NCBI GenBank assembly: GCA_035758545.1
Contig: DASTWQ010000025.1
Location: forward strand, 1 to 5,647
Direction: 5' to 3'
DNA length: 5,647 bases
Origin: JAFDVN01 sp035758545
Lineage (GTDB): Bacteria; Acidobacteriota; Holophagae; Holophagales; Holophagaceae
The position numbers were made by a program, and so were the translations under genes. Shown here piece by piece: positions 4,588 through 5,647 of this stretch. The notes beneath the pieces are model-generated. The model saw only the letters and a program-made list of their open reading frames with translations, was not told where the DNA came from and made no database searches. Position 1 is the first letter of the stretch; the number at the start of each line of letters is the position of its first letter.

Positions 4588-5647
4588 CTAGCGGATCGCC
4601 GCGCGGAAGAGGCGGGACTGGGCCTCGGCCTGGGCCGCGAAGAGCGACGCCCCGTCCACCAGGTCCAGACCCGCGGCCCAGGCCTCGAAGGCGGTGCGCT
4701 CCTTGTAGACCCACTCCACCGCCCAGCGCAGACCGGGCCGCGCCGCCTCCAGCAGCTCCGGGAAGGGCAGCGGATCCTCCGGGTCCATGCCGAGGCTGGT
4801 TGCCTGCACCACGCCCACCGGCGCCGCGGCGCGGACGGCCTCCGGGCCCGGGGTCTCGCGCCGGGTGGCCTGCAGCACCGGGCATCCGAGGGCTTCCAGC
4901 ACCGCTCGGCTCGCCGTCGCCACGCCGCCGGAGCCCAGCAGCAGCACGGGCCCCTGGGCGCGGGCGGCCAGGGCCTCCCGCAGCGCCTCGGCGTCGGTGT
5001 TCGCGCCCCGCCAGGCGCCGCCCTCCCGCCAGATCGTGTTGAGGGGCCCTGGCAGACTCAGCGCCGCGGGGACGGTCTCCTTCAGCGGCGCCGTGAGGCT
5101 CGCCGCGGGGATGGCGAGGGCCTCCAGGGCCTCCACCGCCTCCGCCGCGTCGCCGCAGTCCAGGGGCAGGTAGAGGGCCTTCCCGGCGAGCCGCGGATTG
5201 TGGAAGGCGGGGCCCTTCGAATGGAGCACCGGCGTGCCGAGCACCCCGAGCAGCGGCGCATCGGGAGGCAGCTCCGCGCAGCCCCAGCTCCGTAGCGTGG
5301 ACACGGCCACCTGGCCCGGCGCCGCGGCGCCCGCGTCGTCCGGCGCCGCGTAGGTGAAGGCGCCGCCCCAGGCCCGCTGGAGGCCGCGGCTGGGCAGGCC
5401 CTTCGGCCCCATGAGGAAGGCCGAGAGCGCGAAGCCCTCCGCCCGGGCCCGGGCGAGGAGGGGCTTCAGCCGCGCGTTGTCCGCGAGCCGCGCCGCGTGG
5501 CCCACCCACTTGAAGGCGTCGCCCGCGGGCCGCGCCCGGAGCCGCGCCTCCAGATCGAAGACCCCTGGCGGCACGTGGACGCTGCGCAGCAGCTGCGTGC
5601 GGCCGCGGTCCAGCCAGGCGGGCACCGGCAAGTCCCACTCCAGGTCC
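4588..5647 (-). CDS. aroDE: Bifunctional 3-dehydroquinate dehydratase / shikimate dehydrogenase (AroD-AroE fusion, 5' end missing)
   Basis: This gene catalyses two consecutive shikimate pathway steps: dehydration of 3-dehydroquinate, then reduction of 3-dehydroshikimate. The frame is open past the right edge. An in-frame TTG at 5631 is not the true start, because coding homology (D-L-E-W-D) continues before it. Residues below count from that TTG codon. Residues 1-110 are the C-terminal half of type I dehydroquinase: S-V-H (17-19, catalytic His), F-K-W (Schiff-base Lys41), S-R (81-82, substrate Arg) and A-P-G-Q (104-107). Residues 128-347 are AroE: L-G-T-P-V-L-H-S-K-G-P (131-141), L-T-A-P-L-K-E (179-185, catalytic Lys184), N-T-D (211-213, partner Asp213), dinucleotide loop G-S-G-G-V-A-T-A (233-240), Q-A-T-S-L-G-M (276-282) and terminal Q334. 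All expected catalytic residues are present. The second Ser of the H-S-x-S-P motif is Gly140. Like the plant enzyme, AroD precedes AroE. The stop TAG lies 10 bp before the regulator gene. Confidence 0.92.
   Translation of the reverse strand, partial: DLEWDLPVPAWLDRGRTQLLRSVHVPPGVFDLEARLRARPAGDAFKWVGHAARLADNARLKPLLARARAEGFALSAFLMGPKGLPSRGLQRAWGGAFTYAAPDDAGAAAPGQVAVSTLRSWGCAELPPDAPLLGVLGTPVLHSKGPAFHNPRLAGKALYLPLDCGDAAEAVEALEALAIPAASLTAPLKETVPAALSLPGPLNTIWREGGAWRGANTDAEALREALAARAQGPVLLLGSGGVATASRAVLEALGCPVLQATRRETPGPEAVRAAAPVGVVQATSLGMDPEDPLPFPELLEAARPGLRWAVEWVYKERTAFEAWAAGLDLVDGASLFAAQAEAQSRLFRAAIR

Noticed and set aside
3502..5295. 597-residue open frame on the plus strand, opposite the regulator and aroDE
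   Set aside because: The product is low-complexity Arg/Ser/Ala/Gly with no recognisable domain. It is antisense to two genes with clear domain motifs. Long stop-free shadow frames are expected in very GC-rich DNA.
4526..5638. 370-residue minus-strand frame overlapping aroDE
   Set aside because: It is Gly/Arg/Ala-rich and a frame-shifted shadow of aroDE running into the regulator start; no motifs.

Overview
The window is very GC-rich and almost entirely coding. The end of one gene, lpxK, is on the plus strand. A compact run of five genes plus a tRNA is on the minus strand. The lpxK end implies a Gram-negative, lipid A-making bacterium. GC richness, the AroD-AroE fusion, and the MoxR ATPase beside a RodZ-like protein would fit Acidobacteriota (a Holophaga/Geothrix-type lineage) or a myxobacterium-like group. 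The taxon is an inference from gene style, not from a marker gene.

Layout, left to right. Positions 1-196 (+) hold the C-terminal 64 residues of LpxK, the lipid A 4'-kinase. Positions 213-238 form a perfect 11-bp stem with a 4-nt loop, lying between the end of lpxK and the 3' end of a convergent tRNA-Gly(CCC) at 242-316 (-). Positions 361-1464 (-) encode a 367-residue, mostly helical, cytoplasmic-looking protein of unknown function. Positions 1469-2392 (-) encode a RodZ-like protein: helix-turn-helix, one membrane helix, a beta-rich periplasmic domain and a proline-rich tail. Positions 2389-3348 (-) encode a MoxR-family AAA+ ATPase. Positions 3345-4577 (-) encode an NtrC-type response regulator whose AAA+ domain has lost the sigma-54 contact loop and other key motifs. 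Positions 4588-5647 (-) hold the 3' part of a gene fusing type I 3-dehydroquinate dehydratase (AroD) to shikimate dehydrogenase (AroE); its start is beyond the window.

The minus-strand genes are read from high to low coordinates. They are separated by 10 bp, a 4-nt ATGA overlap, a second ATGA overlap and 4 bp. This is strong evidence for one translationally coupled operon: aroDE, degenerate regulator, moxR, rodZ-like, unknown, possibly reading into tRNA-Gly. The aroDE part is housekeeping aromatic biosynthesis. The three genes after the regulator look like an envelope or cell-shape module: an AAA+ remodeller, a membrane-anchored cytoskeletal adaptor homologue and a helical-repeat protein. That joint role is inferred from gene order only.

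The points most worth a second look are the regulator without GAFTGA, the orphan MoxR beside a RodZ-like protein, the conserved-looking unknown gene, and a Ser-to-Gly change in the shikimate-binding motif of AroE.
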